Positions 1 through 10,396 are shown, numbered from the stretch's first letter. The stretch: DNA of 34,228 nucleotides from Haplomitrium mnioides (GCA_049999725.1 JBNGIS010005463.1:1-34228), one strand, 5' to 3'. Numbers and translations: made by a program. Notes: a model not told the origin generated them from the sequence alone.

Positions 1-191
1 TCAAAATTTTTTGCATATGTAGAGTTTGTTGCAAAAATGGAACGTTTATAGTCTATATCCTTGGTTGTAGAAGTGTGAACCCTATGTGCACAAAGACTTT
101 GATTTGCAAGCGAAACGTACAACGTACAAAAACTCCTCTACGGAACCTAAAACCTAGCTTCTTGTTAGTCTTTGTTGTGGAATATTGAGCT

Positions 192-451
192 GGTGAGTTC
201 GGATTCCTATGCGCGCATAGACTTTGGGGTGGAGTGTTCAGAAGGTGAGTTCGGATTCCTATGCGCACCTAGACTTTCGGGTGGAGTGTTCAATTGGTGA
301 GTTCGGATTCCTATGCGTGCATAGACTTTGGGATGGAGTGTTCACTTGTTGAGCTTAGATTTCTATACGCGCCTAGACTTTGGGGTGGAATGTTCACATG
401 TTGAGCTTGGATTCCTATGCGCGCATAGACTTTGAGGTGGAAGTCCATGCC
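192..451 (+). repeat. 52-bp tandem repeat, five units, with palindromic core
   Basis: Units begin at 192, 244, 296, 348 and 400, so the period is exactly 52. Each has a core like CTATGCGCGCATAG, a perfect 14-bp palindrome in the best units, followed by GACTTTGGGGTGGA. The mirror block in the right arm has the same period. Subterminal repeats with palindromic cores are typical places for transposase binding in DNA transposons, but that role is inferred here. Confidence 0.9.
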
Positions 452-487
452 CTCCAAAAGTTCTACTTCTCATATATAACCTTTAAG

Positions 488-817
488 CTACTTCATACAA
501 AGACAACCACTTACAACTTTGTTTGTACATAAGTCATAGACTGTTTTGTAGATCTTGAGACCTTTGTTTGGTTGAATCAAGTCTAAAACTTGGATATGTT
601 TCTTGTTTACAATCTTAATGCAATCTCCTAAGCTACTACCTTTGTGATTCTGAACTATGATACGTTTCTGTATATGCTTCGTTGAACTATGAAATATTTT
701 TAATTGCTGGAACCTTTTTGAAAGCCTACATTCACTCTTGATTGCATGGATTTTCAACTTAAACCGAAAACTTCCTTTCTTCTTGACGTTTAAAATAAAG
801 CTCATAAATAGATGCAA
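488..817 (-). CDS. Hypothetical 109-aa ORF inside the left arm
   Basis: This is an uninterrupted frame from ATG at 817 to a stop at 488, encoding a basic, lysine-rich protein with no domain I recognise. It lies fully inside the left inverted arm. The matching place in the right arm (near 32650) lacks 229 bases from the middle of this frame, so only one arm could make the protein. I see no signal peptide or membrane segment. It could be a remnant of an element protein or a chance open frame in AT-rich DNA; coding is not established. Confidence 0.2.
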   Translation of the reverse strand: MHLFMSFILNVKKKGSFRFKLKIHAIKSECRLSKRFQQLKIFHSSTKHIQKRIIVQNHKGSSLGDCIKIVNKKHIQVLDLIQPNKGLKIYKTVYDLCTNKVVSGCLCMK

Positions 818-1171
818 TGTTTCTTTTCATTGTTTTTGTATTTACCATTCCAAACTCATTCCCTTGACTTCTAGTCTCCTTAGGCTTTTTCTTTGTGTTT
901 TGTAATATTTTTCCAACAAAAAAGTTCGAAAGAGCACCATGTCTACGCGCGCTTCAAGTTTGTGCAATTAAACATATTTCAAAATAGTTTCTTGTGACGT
1001 GTATTTAAACTTTTGGGCTTAGAGTTGTAATCAATGATAAATGCAATTTTTTGATGAAAACTTACCATAATTTTCATGATTTTAAACAAATTCAAGTTTT
1101 CTAATATTTTCATAAAAACTAGTAATATTGATTGATTTTGCATAACAAAATTGACTTTTGCTCTATTACAC

Positions 1172-1271
1172 NNNNNNNNNNNNNNNNNNNNNNNNNNNNN
1201 NNNNNNNNNNNNNNNNNNNNNNNNNNNNNNNNNNNNNNNNNNNNNNNNNNNNNNNNNNNNNNNNNNNNNNN
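1172..1271. other. Assembly gap, 100 N
   Basis: There are exactly 100 N, the usual placeholder for a gap of unknown size. The gap lies between the inner end of the left arm and the decayed gypsy gag, so the left junction between arm and retrotransposon is not visible. Confidence 1.
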
Positions 1272-3183
1272 AAAGTAGCAGTTGTTTGTGATCTTTGCTC
1301 TTGCGTCTTTGGGCTCTTCTTATTGCTTTCAGACCCCCTTTAGAGTCTCAATTGCTGCCTGCTCTTCTTCCAATGCATCTAGTGCCTCAAACTGCTTTCT
1401 CATAAGGTCTTGTTGTTTGGGATAAAACCACTTCGGATTGTCCCGTTGGTAGTGTGAATCGCTACGTAATGAGGATCCTTGAGTCGTTCCTTTCTTAACC
1501 TTCCGCTCAATCTTCCGTTGGCTCTTTTTCTTGGACTTGGCTCCGGCTCGGGTTACCACCTAGTAGCAATCTTCAAGGGTTGGGGTTTCCCATCCAAGTA
1601 GCTCAGCTTCTTCTTCCTCCTTTACCAGGCACAATGTCTCTTCCCTCTCCAATTCTATCAGATTGACTGCCGTAGGTAGAAGAGAGTTTGTGCCTGGGTT
1701 AAGGGCTACATTGGGCCTTCGGTTGAGAGGGAAATTGACAACCACATGCCCCTCTTTTTTGCATTGGAAACACAATGCTAGTGGTTGATCATAACCGCTT
1801 TTTCAGGGCTCAAGGCAGTTGGAGGAAATGTGCCCAAATTGGCCACAATTCCAATAAACCGTAATGGTTGTTTGAGGTGGTCTAGTTGCAGCCCATCCAT
1901 TCCCTTGCCCTCAGCTCACTCCTGCACGTCTGCCAAGCATGGTGCGAGGTCCCCCGCTGATCTGGTATACTGTCTATGGGGCTTCTTCTAGCACATAATC
2001 GACTTCTTCCCTCATGAAGTACAATGCCTCTTCTCTCACGTAATTTATGGCATTGTTTTCTGCAAGGCATTCTTGAGGAGAGTGGCCATGCTTATTGCAT
2101 CTGATGCACCATGCTCTAACTCGCCTAGTTGGAAGCGGGCGACCTTCTGATTTGATCTCCACTAGGACAATATTCATCGCTTCCATCTTCGCACTTAGCT
2201 CATCAATCCGATCTCTCCCCACTTTTTTTTGCTCGGTTCAGGTTTGGGTTCAGTCCTCTTTGATTTCCCTTTCTTGGTCCCTCTACAGTGATGTACTTCT
2301 CGCTCTTTTGCCTGCTTCTTTCTTTTTTAATCTTTCTTATTTTTCTTTTTTCGGGACGCCCGGTCTTCCTTCAAGCTGCTACTGCTTGAATCACCCTCGC
2401 TCTCCGAGGTGGACATAGAACTCTCGTCCATCTCCTCTCTGCTGTCGGAAGTGTCCAAAGAGTCTTTGGACTCATACTTCATTCTTGCTTTTCTTTGGGA
2501 GCTAGTGATCGCAGCCTTGACATGGGATTGAGCTACATTAACCGCCTCCTCCAGAGTCTGAGGGTCTGTCTGCCTTACCCAGGTCTCTATTCCTCTGGAC
2601 AGGGCTGTGAGGAACCATGCTATCAGCATTTCGTCGGTGGCTGGCGAATTCAGCTTCCGAGCCACTTTTTTTAATCTCTGTAGGAATCTCCTCACATATT
2701 CCTTTTTCTTCATTCTGAGCTGACCCATCTTGATCAATGCCTTCATTTCCTCTCTGATTCCTCGGAATTCAGCAATGAATGCGGCTTAGAATGCTCTCTA
2801 GTTTCTTTTGACATTGTTGGGCAGATCCTTGTACCAGAGTTGTGCCTTTCTCTTTAGGATTGTTGGCAAGATACCGATTTTGACATGGCTCTCCCCATTT
2901 GCCACTGCGGTATTTTCCAGATCATCAAGGCAAGCATTGGGGTCATCTTTCAGACGCTTTTTGAAGGACTGGTACTTGAATCAGACTCTCAATCCAAAAG
3001 GAGGTATCGGGTTGACCATCACAACAGTAGACAAAGCCAACTCCACCCACAAGTCGATCCCCCTCTCCACTCTTTCTCAACAAGCTCACTCTTTCTCATA
3101 GCTTTTCACCTATATCCAATACGACCTCCGGGTCCTCTGTGCACAAGATGATAACTTGGTCTCACGTTTACGCAAACCCTTTT
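1272..3183 (-). pseudogene. Ty3/gypsy gag, broken (retrotransposon gag domain plus three zinc knuckles)
   Basis: Gag forms the particle and binds RNA. On the minus strand the capsid-type gag domain reads from about 2980 to 2470 (AQLWYKDLP, then FRGIREEMKALIKMGQLRMK, then RFLQRLKKVARKL and LTALSRGIETWV). A serine- and acidic-rich stretch follows, and after a frame change come three CCHC knuckles: an intact CIRCNKHGHSPQEC (about 2068-2112), one with Tyr for the first Cys (about 1812-1853) and one with Phe for the last Cys (about 1730-1776). A VVTRAG linker at 1559 resembles the gag-protease boundary of plant gypsy elements. In-frame stops lie at 2981-2983, 2798-2800, 2786-2788, 1558-1560 and elsewhere, so the gene is dead. 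Pol is not visible; it would lie across the gap. Confidence 0.8.
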
Positions 3184-3205
3184 GCCCTCCTTCTAGCGCA
3201 AAAAA
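3184..3205 (-). other. Primer-binding-site-like motif of gypsy element A
   Basis: On the minus strand this reads TTTTTTGCGCTAGAAGGAGG, between the LTR 3' end (ACA at 3206-3208) and the gag leader. Nearly the same motif, TTGACGCTAGAAGGAAGGGG, occurs at 5435-5455. The likely parent is TGGCGCTAGAAGGAAGGG. It is not the common initiator-Met type, and I cannot name the tRNA. Confidence 0.55.
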
Positions 3206-3669
3206 TGTATGTCGTGCCCTTCCTTCAGGCCTTAGCCTCCAAAGGTGCCATTTTGGAAGGCAAGGGCAGACAAAACAGGGGCTCAGGTTCTTTCATGAGA
3301 TAGCCATGTTGCAAGTTATCTCTTTGAGGTCTTAAGGAAGCTCCTCTTCACCTTACTGACCTTTCTACTGACCAACAATCACTTCAACACCAATCTTGCT
3401 CATTCACACACAAATCTAAAATACACACATACAAGTCCAAAGCACTTCTAGTGGCAGTTTGAAGTATATTTCAGGGATCTAAAACTCTACCCAAACACTT
3501 TGGGTACAAAATAGAATCAAAGTCCAACATACGAAATACAAATAGGCAATGCCTACAGTTGTGACTCCCTCTTTGCACATTTTCCTAGGTTTCGAACAAG
3601 TTGAAATACAGGTATACTCCAAATCCAAAGTGCTCTTCAGAAAATACAAATGGAAAGCAAATCTAGCTA

Positions 3670-3703
<34 letters not shown>

Positions 3704-5160
3704 CGCTCTGCCCAAAATGGATGCTTCTCAACGTATGCTTCTCAACGTCACAGGATCTGACCTTCCCAACAAACTTCTCTCCTCATCAACCAACAACTCC
3801 AACCTTCCATCAATCTCTCACCCACGCACCCCATCTACATAGTTTTTCAACTTCCTTTAGAAGAAGCCTTGAATTTACTTCCTCATGCTCAAAAGAGGTC
3901 TTCTTTAACTTCCACCTCTGGAAGACAGTCCTCTTGACTGCTGGCCACACACTCCACCCCGAACCTTGAATGGATCTTCTCCTCAGAGCGCAGACACTAA
4001 CACAGCCACTCCTCTCGTAGCTCCACTTAAGAGATTAGACCAAAAATGCACTCTGAGCGTCCTTGGGACTGATGCTCGTGCACAAACGATGTTGAGACGA
4101 CCCCAAGATCCCCCCTTGCAGCCTCTCTTGAATTCGGGACCAAAAGAACTCCTTTCAGCTTCAAGTATCGATTTACCTTCGAATGCCGGTCCACCTGTAG
4201 AGATGAGTACACCTGGATTGCCTTAGCCTTTAGAGCTCCCCGCCCAGCGATTCTCAACACCCCTTCAGTCCACCTCCACCCTTGCTACCCCCTTGCACGA
4301 GTCCACTTACTTCAAGTGAAGCTTCACTGGAATTCTCTCCTCCCTCCCTTGCTGCATCTTCCTGTCTGAGATCGTTTTCGCGCCTCTAGTTTGCATACAC
4401 ACCAACCCCCTCAACGTTGCAACACATCAATCTATACCCCACCTGCGCCCCGTCTTTCTGCATTTCCATTTCCTCTCGTAGTGGTCGTTCTTCCCGTTAG
4501 CAATGGTCTTCGGACACTGTGACACCTGTCTCTACTATTTGAGGAATGATCCAAGGTTAACGGTCAATTCCAAAGTTCACTGAGGACTGATCCCAATGGG
4601 TCCGAAGGCTGGTGAGTTTGAAGTATTCCGTGGATGAGTGAGTCCGAAGAGAACAGTAGGACCACTGAGTCCGAAGTTGGCCACTGCATCCAAAGTTGAA
4701 TACTGCATGCGAAGTTGACTGTGGAACCCCATGAATCCGAAGTTGATCGTGGAACCGCTCCCGGGTGTGCCATCCACCGCCGCTTTCCAAGTGGAAGTTG
4801 GACTGTCACTGGACCCCGGGTTCCGAAGTTGACCAACGAACTGCTGAGTTTGAAGTTGACCTCGGAACCTCTGAATCCAAAGTTGATCTGGTTCCAAAGG
4901 GCGCCTTCCAAGTAGAAGTTGGACCGCTGCGCTGACCAGGGTTTCCAAAGTTGACCGCGGAACAGGTACGAAGAATTCCACGGACTAGGAGTCCGAAGAT
5001 AACCTCGGAACCACTAAGTCCAAAGTTGACTTAGTTTCGATAGGTGTCGTTCGCTACCGCTTCCCAAGTGGAAGTTGGACTGCCGCCCTAACCAGGGTTT
5101 CTGAAGTTGACCCCGAAACGGATCCAAAGTATTCCGCGGACTGGGAGTCCAAAGTTGACT
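3206..5160 (-). mobile_element. LTR A of a GC-rich Ty3/gypsy family (5' LTR of the broken gag element)
   Basis: The 3' end of the LTR is set by ACA at 3206-3208, next to the primer-binding-site motif. The same sequence recurs in direct orientation at 26331-29100 (LTR B) and inverted at 29990-32095 (LTR C). An example of the match is the block at 3840-4020 against 26935-27120 and, inverted, 31720-31890. The upstream part (about 4540-5160) is a degenerate minisatellite built on AAGTTGACC and CGGAACC blocks. The 5' boundary is not clear; I place it near 5160, where a coding fragment of another copy begins. No open frame here is believable. Confidence 0.7.
3671..3702 (+). repeat. (AC)n microsatellite
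   Basis: About 15.5 AC units lie inside LTR A. At the matching place LTR C has only short TGTGTG/TATGTG runs and LTR B only ACACAT-type runs, so the microsatellite grew after these copies separated. Confidence 0.95.
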
Positions 5161-5164
5161 TGAT

Positions 5165-5443
5165 CTAAAAGGGCCATGTCCGCACATTCCTTTGAAAGAG
5201 ATTCCAGCCTCCCCCTCTTCTGATACTTTCTTTGGAACATCTGCCAAGCAGTTTTTTAGAAGGCTGAAATGGATTCGGATCTTGGTGAAGCCCATCAATG
5301 TCGAGGGGAATGGAGCGTCCCTCGATCTCTAGTGTTGTCGTTGCCTCATGAGGGTCGTCGCCTTCTATCTCCCTTGTTACTACTTTGGCTGTTGTCCTAA
5401 AATTTTTTATGTAGCCCCTCGCCTTACTTGCGGCCCCTTCCTT
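5165..5443 (-). pseudogene. Gypsy-type polyprotein fragment, 92 codons, no start
   Basis: This is an open minus-strand frame between TAG at 5444-5446 and TAG at 5165-5167. It includes YIKNFRTTAKVVTREIEGDD and then RSIPLDIDGLHQDPNPFQPS. VVTR followed by an acidic stretch resembles linker regions of plant gypsy polyproteins (compare VVTRAG at 1559). Just upstream is the same primer-binding-site-like motif as element A. The fragment ends where LTR A's upstream minisatellite begins, so it is probably an older copy cut by insertion of element A, or a short internal region between two LTRs. There is no catalytic motif. Confidence 0.45.
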
Positions 5444-5455
5444 CTAGCGTCAAAA
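5435..5455 (-). other. Second primer-binding-site-like motif
   Basis: The minus strand reads TTTTGACGCTAGAAGGAAGG here. It shares the core CGCTAGAAGG(A)AGGG with the motif at 3184-3205, and its neighbours differ, so it belongs to a separate copy. Confidence 0.45.
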
Positions 5456-5599
5456 CTTTGATTAGTGTCCCACTCCCCTGACCTTCTTCATCTGGACCTG
5501 TAACTTCCTCCTCTTCTGATGTCGTTTTTTCTTTCACCTCCTTGCTCAATACCTTTGACGAGCCTCCCTTCGTTCCCTGTCACGGTCCTGATTCCACTC

Positions 5600-5745
5600 T
5601 TCAGATCGGATAGTCTAGGCGATCTGCTCTTACTTACTGATATGAGTTGATCTATTGCTTCCAAGGCACCTTAACACTTAAGAGTGGAGAAATGCTTCAA
5701 TGTTGCTTTTGATTCCAAGGATTCTTCAATAGCGCCTCATGTCAT
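5600..5745 (-). repeat. Inverted-repeat segment at the left edge of the satellite
   Basis: The reverse complement of this segment matches 26010-26125 on the plus strand. Shared blocks include GAAGAATC, TTGGAATCA, GCAACATTGAAG, AAGTGTTAAGGT, GATCAACTCATATC and GTAAGAG. The two copies bracket the satellite exactly. One frame conserves EESLES, ATLK and QLIS in both copies but also shares a stop codon, so coding is doubtful. The stretch 5456-5599 next to it holds nothing I recognise. Confidence 0.75.
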
Positions 5746-6589
5746 CGGCTTATAAGTAAATGCTAGAATATTGATGCTTGCTCACTAGTGACTTAAAGTA
5801 AATGCTCTCATACTCATGCTTGCTCAATATTTCCACGAAGTAAGCAAATTCTCATGTATTGATACTTGCTCACTACTTCCATGAAGAAAATGCTCATGTA
5901 GTGATGCTTGCTCACTACAAAAATGAAGTAAATGCTTATGTACTAATGTTGCCTCAATACTTACAAGAAGTAACTAAATGCTCATGTTTTGATACTTTCT
6001 CACTACTTACCTGAAGTAAATGCTCATTTTTTATGATGCTCACTATTTGCATGAAGTAAATGCTCATGTATTAAAGCTAGCTCATTATTGACATGAGGTA
6101 AGTGCTCATGTAATGATGCTTACTCAACACTTGCATGAAGTAAGTAAAAGCTCATGTATTGATACTTGCATGAAGCAACTACTCATGTATTGTTGCTTAC
6201 TCACTACTTGCACGAAGTAAATGTTGATGTTATGATACTTGCCAACTACTTGCATGAAGAAAATACTCAATTATTGATGTTGTCTAACCACCTAAATGAA
6301 GTTTACGATTATGTGTTGATGCTTACTCACTATTGAAATGAAGTAAATGTCCATGTATTGATGCTTGCTCAATACCTTCAAAATGAAGTAAATGATCATG
6401 TTTGGATGCTTGCTCAATACCTTCAAGAAGAAAGGAAATGCTTGGAATGAAGTAAATGTCCATGTATTGACGCTTGCTCAATACCTTCAAAATGAAGTAA
6501 GTGCTTATGTTTTGATGCTTGCTCAATACCTTCAAGAAGAAAGGAAATGCTTGGGTTTTGAAGCTTGCTCACAACTTGCATGAAGTAAA

Positions 6590-7780
6590 TGCTCATGAAA
6601 TGATGCTTGCTCAATACTTCCAAGAAGTATGGAAATGTTGAGGCATTGAAACTTACTCACTACTTGCATTCCATACTGAGGCATTGAAACTTTCTCACTA
6701 CTTGCATGAATTAAAAGTTCATGTATTGATGCTTTTCCTTTTTGACATGAAATAAATGCTCATTTAATGGTGCTTTTTTAATATTTGCATGAAGGAAATC
6801 AATGCTCATATCTTCATATTTGCTCGCAACTTGCATGGAGTAAATACTCATCTATTAGTGCTTGCTCTACTTACTTGAAGTAAATACTCATGTACAAATG
6901 ATTGCTCAATTCTTGGAGGAAGTAAGTAAATGTTTATAAGTTGATACTTGCTCACTACTAGCATGAAGTAAATGCTCATGTTTTGATATTTACTCTCACG
7001 AAAATGAAGTTAATGCTCATGTATTGATGCTTGCTCACTACTGCCATGAAGTAAAAGCTCATGTTTTTATGCTTGGTCAAAACTTGCAAGAAGTAAGGAA
7101 ATGCTCAGGTATTGAAGCTTGCTCAATACTTGCATGAAGTAAATACCCATATATTGATGCTTGCTCACTACTTAAATGAAGTAAATGCTCATGAAATGAT
7201 GCTTGCTCAATACTTCCAAGACGTATGGAAATGTGAGGCATTGAAACTTGGGCATTGAAACTTGCGCACTACTTGCATTCCATACTGAGGCATTGAAACT
7301 TGCTCACTACTTGCATGAACTTTTACTTGCATGAATTAAAAGTTCATGAATTGATGGTTGCTCCTTGTTGACATGAAGTAAATGATCATTTAATGGTGCT
7401 TGCTTAATACTTGCATGAGGAAAATCAATGCTCATGTCTTCATATTCGCTCACTACTTGCATGAAGTAAATATTCATCTATTAATGTTTGCCCTACTTAC
7501 TTGAAGTAAATGCTCATGTACGGATGATTGCTTAATACTCAGAGGAAGTAAGTAAATGCTCATGTGTTGATACTTGCTCACTACTTGCATGAAGTAAATG
7601 CTCATGTTTTGATGTTTACTCTCACAAGAATGAAGTTAATGCTCATTTATTGATGCTTCCTCACTACTTCCATGAAGTAAATGCTCATGTTTTGATGCTT
7701 GCTCAAAACTTGCAAGAAGTATGGAAATGCTCAGGTATTGAAACTTTCTCACTACTTGCATGAAGCATGAAGTTAATGCT
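6590..7780 (+). repeat. Higher-order repeat in the satellite, period about 600 bp, two copies
   Basis: Diagnostic variants recur in the same order: TCATGAAATG at 6593 and 7189, GAGGCATTGAAACTT at 6640 and 7235, GTTTTGAT before ACTCTCAC at 6980 and 7606. Spacing grows from 595 to 626 because of small insertions in copy two. Each copy is about 14 monomers. Single marker monomers of the same set (TCATTTA..GGTGCTT, then GTCTTCAT) also appear near 8850, 24260 and 25590. Confidence 0.8.
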
Positions 7781-9428
7781 CATGTATTTTTGCTTGCTCA
7801 CTAATGACATGAAGTGAATGCTCATGGAATGGTGCTTGCTCAATACTTGCATGAAGAAATTAAATGCTTATATATTCATACTTGCTATCTAGTTGCATGA
7901 AGTTAATGCTCATCTGTTGATGTTTTCTCTTTTCTTGTGTGAAGTAAATGCTGGTGTATTGATGCTTGCTCTCTACTGACCTAAAGTAAATTCTCTTGTA
8001 CTGATGCTTGCTCAATACTTGCAAGAAGTAAGTACATGCTCATGTATTGATACTTGCTCACTACTTCCATGAAGTACATGCTTATGTATTGAAGCTTGCC
8101 CACTACAAAAATGAGGTAAATGCTCACGTACTAATACTTCCAACAATAATTGCAAGAAGTAACTAAATAGTCATGTTTTGATACTTGCTGACTACTTGCA
8201 TGAAGTAAATGCTAATGTTTTGATGATTGCTCACTATTGACATGAAATAAATGCTCAAGTACTAGACCTTTCTTAATAGATGTATGAAGTAAGTAAATGC
8301 TCATGTATTCATAATTGCTCACTACTTGCATGAAGTAAATGCTTATGTATTGATGCTAGCTCACTATTGACATGAGGTAACTGCTCATGTAATGATGCTT
8401 GCTCAATACTTGCATGAAGTAAGTGAATGTGCATGTATTGATACTTGCTCACTACTTGCATGAAGAAACTACTCATATATTGTTGCTTGCTCATTACTTG
8501 CACAAAATAAATACTCATGTAATGATACTTTCCCACTACTAGCATAAAGAAAATGCTCACTTATTGATGCTTTCTCACTACATACATAAAGGTCATGCTT
8601 ATATACTGATGCTTGCTCACTACAAAAATGAAGTAAATGCTCATGTATTTATGTTTGCTTAGTACTTTCTCATGTATTGATGTTTGATTAGTACTTACAA
8701 GAAGTAACTACTCATGTTTTGATACTTGCTCAATACTTGCAAGAAGCATGAAAATCATGAGGTATTGAAACTTGCTCACTATTTGCATGAAGTAAAAGCT
8801 CATGTATTGATGCTTTCTCATTATTAAAATGAAGTAAATGCTCATTTAATGATGCTTGCTCAATACTTGCATGAAAAAAAATGAATTCTCATGTCTTCAT
8901 ATTTGCTCACTACTTGCATGAAGTAGAGATCATCTTGCCCACTACAATAGACATGAAGTAGATGCTCATGTACTAATGGTTGCTCAATACTTGGAAGAAG
9001 TAAGTAAATGCTCATGTATTGATACTTGCTCACTACTAAGATGAAGTAAATGCTCATGTATTGATGCTCTTTCACAATCGAAATGAAGTAAATGCTCTGC
9101 ATTGATGCTTGCTCAATACTTGCAAGAAGTAAAGAAATGCTCCCGTATTGAAAGTTGCTAACTACTTGTATGAAATAAATGCTCATGTATTGATGCTTGC
9201 TCACAAATGACATGAGGTAGATGCTCATGTAATGATGCCTTCTCAATACTTGCATGAAGAAAGTAAATGCTTATGTATTCATATTTTCTCACTAGTTGCA
9301 TGAAGTTAGTGCTCATTTGTTGATGTTTACTCTTTGTTGATGTTTACTCTTTTCTTGCATGAATTTAATTCTCATGAATTGATGCTTACTCTGTATTGAC
9401 AAAAGGTAAATACTCATGTATAGATGCT

Positions 9429-9433
9429 TGCTT
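9429..9433 (+). repeat. Target-site duplication TGCTT, left
   Basis: TGCTT lies directly before TGTGAAGCTAC and is repeated at 23466-23470 directly after the closing CATCTCA. Joining the two sides at this pentamer restores a normal satellite monomer. Confidence 0.75.
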
Positions 9434-9463
9434 TGTGAAGCTACTTGCTTCATCGGTTTCTCC

Positions 9464-9535
9464 TCATGTGACCTTGATGTTGAGTGCACATTTAAGATGT
9501 CATATGACTTTGATGTTGAGTGCACATTTAAGATG
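9464..9535 (+). repeat. 36-bp tandem duplication inside the solo LTR
   Basis: 9464-9499 and 9500-9535 differ at two positions (TGTGACC against TATGACT); both end TTGAGTGCACATTTAAGATG. The rest of 9536-10230 is pyrimidine-rich on the plus strand, with CTCCTCAAG-type blocks and no gene. Confidence 0.9.
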
Positions 9536-10230
9536 AGAGGTGGGTTGAAGTATGGCTGTAATCATCAATACACAAAAATGTCTACAAAGGAAAAATACTC
9601 AATACAAAAATATCGTGGAAATCCTCAACTCTTTACTCCAAATGCTCTCACACAAAACACTCTTGCTCCCACCATTATAACTCTCAACACACTCCTCACT
9701 CTATGAAAAACTACTCCTCAAGTGCTTGCCCTCCAGTGAGTCTTCAAAGTTGCCCTCCAATGAGTCTTCAAAGTAGCTCCTCCAAGAGCTCCTCCAAGCG
9801 CTTCTCCAAAGGTCTCTCACAACTCTCACATCTAAAATCTCCAAATGAAAACCAAGTTCCCTTTCTCTCTTCCCCTCCTCCTTATATACTAGTCTGGATA
9901 ACTACTAGGAGTAAAACTAAATATTCTATTTCCCTAGGTAAAGAATCCAAGGTGATTACCTCTCTAATTATTAAATCTTAAAATTACTCCTCAAGTATCT
10001 CCACCTTTTGTTTTCTTCTTCAAGAAGAATCTTCTCATTTGGAGCTTCTCTTGTCCAAGAATCTCAACAATTAATTCAATACTTTTCTACCTTTCATTTT
10101 TCCTTACAAACAATTCTTAGGATGATACTTCGAGATTCCCTCATAGAATAAGTCAAATAACAAATTGACTTTTCTTGACTTTTCTCCTCTATGGTCTATT
10201 CTAGAAGAATCACTATAAATTCATTAATAC

Positions 10231-10235
10231 TAAGT
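10231..10235 (+). repeat. Target-site duplication TAAGT, left
   Basis: TAAGT precedes the TGTTATAG LTR start and recurs at 23056-23060 right after the right LTR. Confidence 0.85.
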
Positions 10236-10379
10236 TGTTATAGAACATAGTGATACTCCTATATATAGAATGGATGTATAGATAAGAGACACATTCGATC
10301 TCTCATCATTCCATTGACCATTACATAAAGGAACGTTGGGCGCAGCATTCTCTCTCTGTGTGACTCATACTCTACAATA
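10236..10379 (+). repeat. Copia 2 left (5') LTR
   Basis: It begins TGTTATAGAACATAG and ends ACTCTACAATA; the terminal CA has become TA. It has the same length as 22912-23055 and differs at six sites, mostly transitions. A TATATATA element at 10260-10267 is a plausible promoter. Confidence 0.93.
10260..10267 (+). promoter_or_regulatory. TATA-like element in copia 2 5' LTR
   Basis: TATATATA starts 24 bases into the LTR. The right LTR has the same element at 22936-22943. With such a short LTR it is the most likely core promoter. Confidence 0.45.
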
Positions 10380-10396
10380 CGTTATCAGCACGAAGG
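10380..10396 (+). other. Copia 2 primer-binding site
   Basis: CGTTATCAGCACGAAGG follows the 5' LTR directly. A TTATCAGCACGA-type sequence at this place is familiar from other plant copia elements and resembles an internal initiator-Met tRNA match, as used by half-tRNA primers. This assignment is from memory of the family, not from a search. Confidence 0.6.

Larger units (their letters stand above)
1..1171 (+). repeat. Left arm of a long inverted repeat
   Basis: Read as reverse complement, this stretch matches about 32243-33190 closely and in order: the segment at 1-190, the 52-bp unit block, the segment at 780-900 and the AT-rich inner part at 900-1170. Homology runs up to the N gap and probably beyond, and also off the left edge of the window. 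The left arm holds about 229 bases (542-770) that the right arm lacks. No transposase is visible in the arm. It may be the terminal inverted repeat of a large foldback or DNA element, or two copies of a dispersed repeat in opposite orientation. Confidence 0.85.
5746..9433 (+). repeat. 42-bp satellite array, left part (about 88 monomers)
   Basis: The consensus monomer is 42 bases; it begins TGCTCATGTATTGATGCTTG, then CTCACTACTTGC, then ATGAAGTAAA. A common 46-base variant has AAGTAAGTAAA. Monomers are diverged, with many point changes and small indels. Because 42 is a multiple of three, frames on both strands stay open for several monomers and give 14-residue periodic peptides; these are not genes. 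The array resumes in the same orientation at 23471, showing that the sequence between is inserted. Confidence 0.95.

Noticed and set aside
3479-3842. ORFs across the AC microsatellite with Cys-Val or Thr-His runs
   Set aside because: Dinucleotide repeat translated in both directions inside an LTR.
4557-5298. Overlapping minus-strand ORFs of 77-134 codons in LTR A
   Set aside because: They follow the LTR minisatellite in three frames at once and share no known domain; only the 5165-5443 frame has gypsy-like motifs.
5600-5745. Conserved reading EESLES/ATLK/QLIS in both inverted copies as a small gene
   Set aside because: Both copies share an in-frame TAA in the middle, and there is no start codon in the left one, so nucleotide homology explains the match.
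5746-9433. Many 60-130 codon ORFs (for example 6323-6535, 8860-9255) with repeated MSIYFMQVVSK-like peptides
   Set aside because: They are translations of the 42-bp satellite; open on both strands only because the unit is a multiple of three without stops. No start context or conserved non-repeat part.
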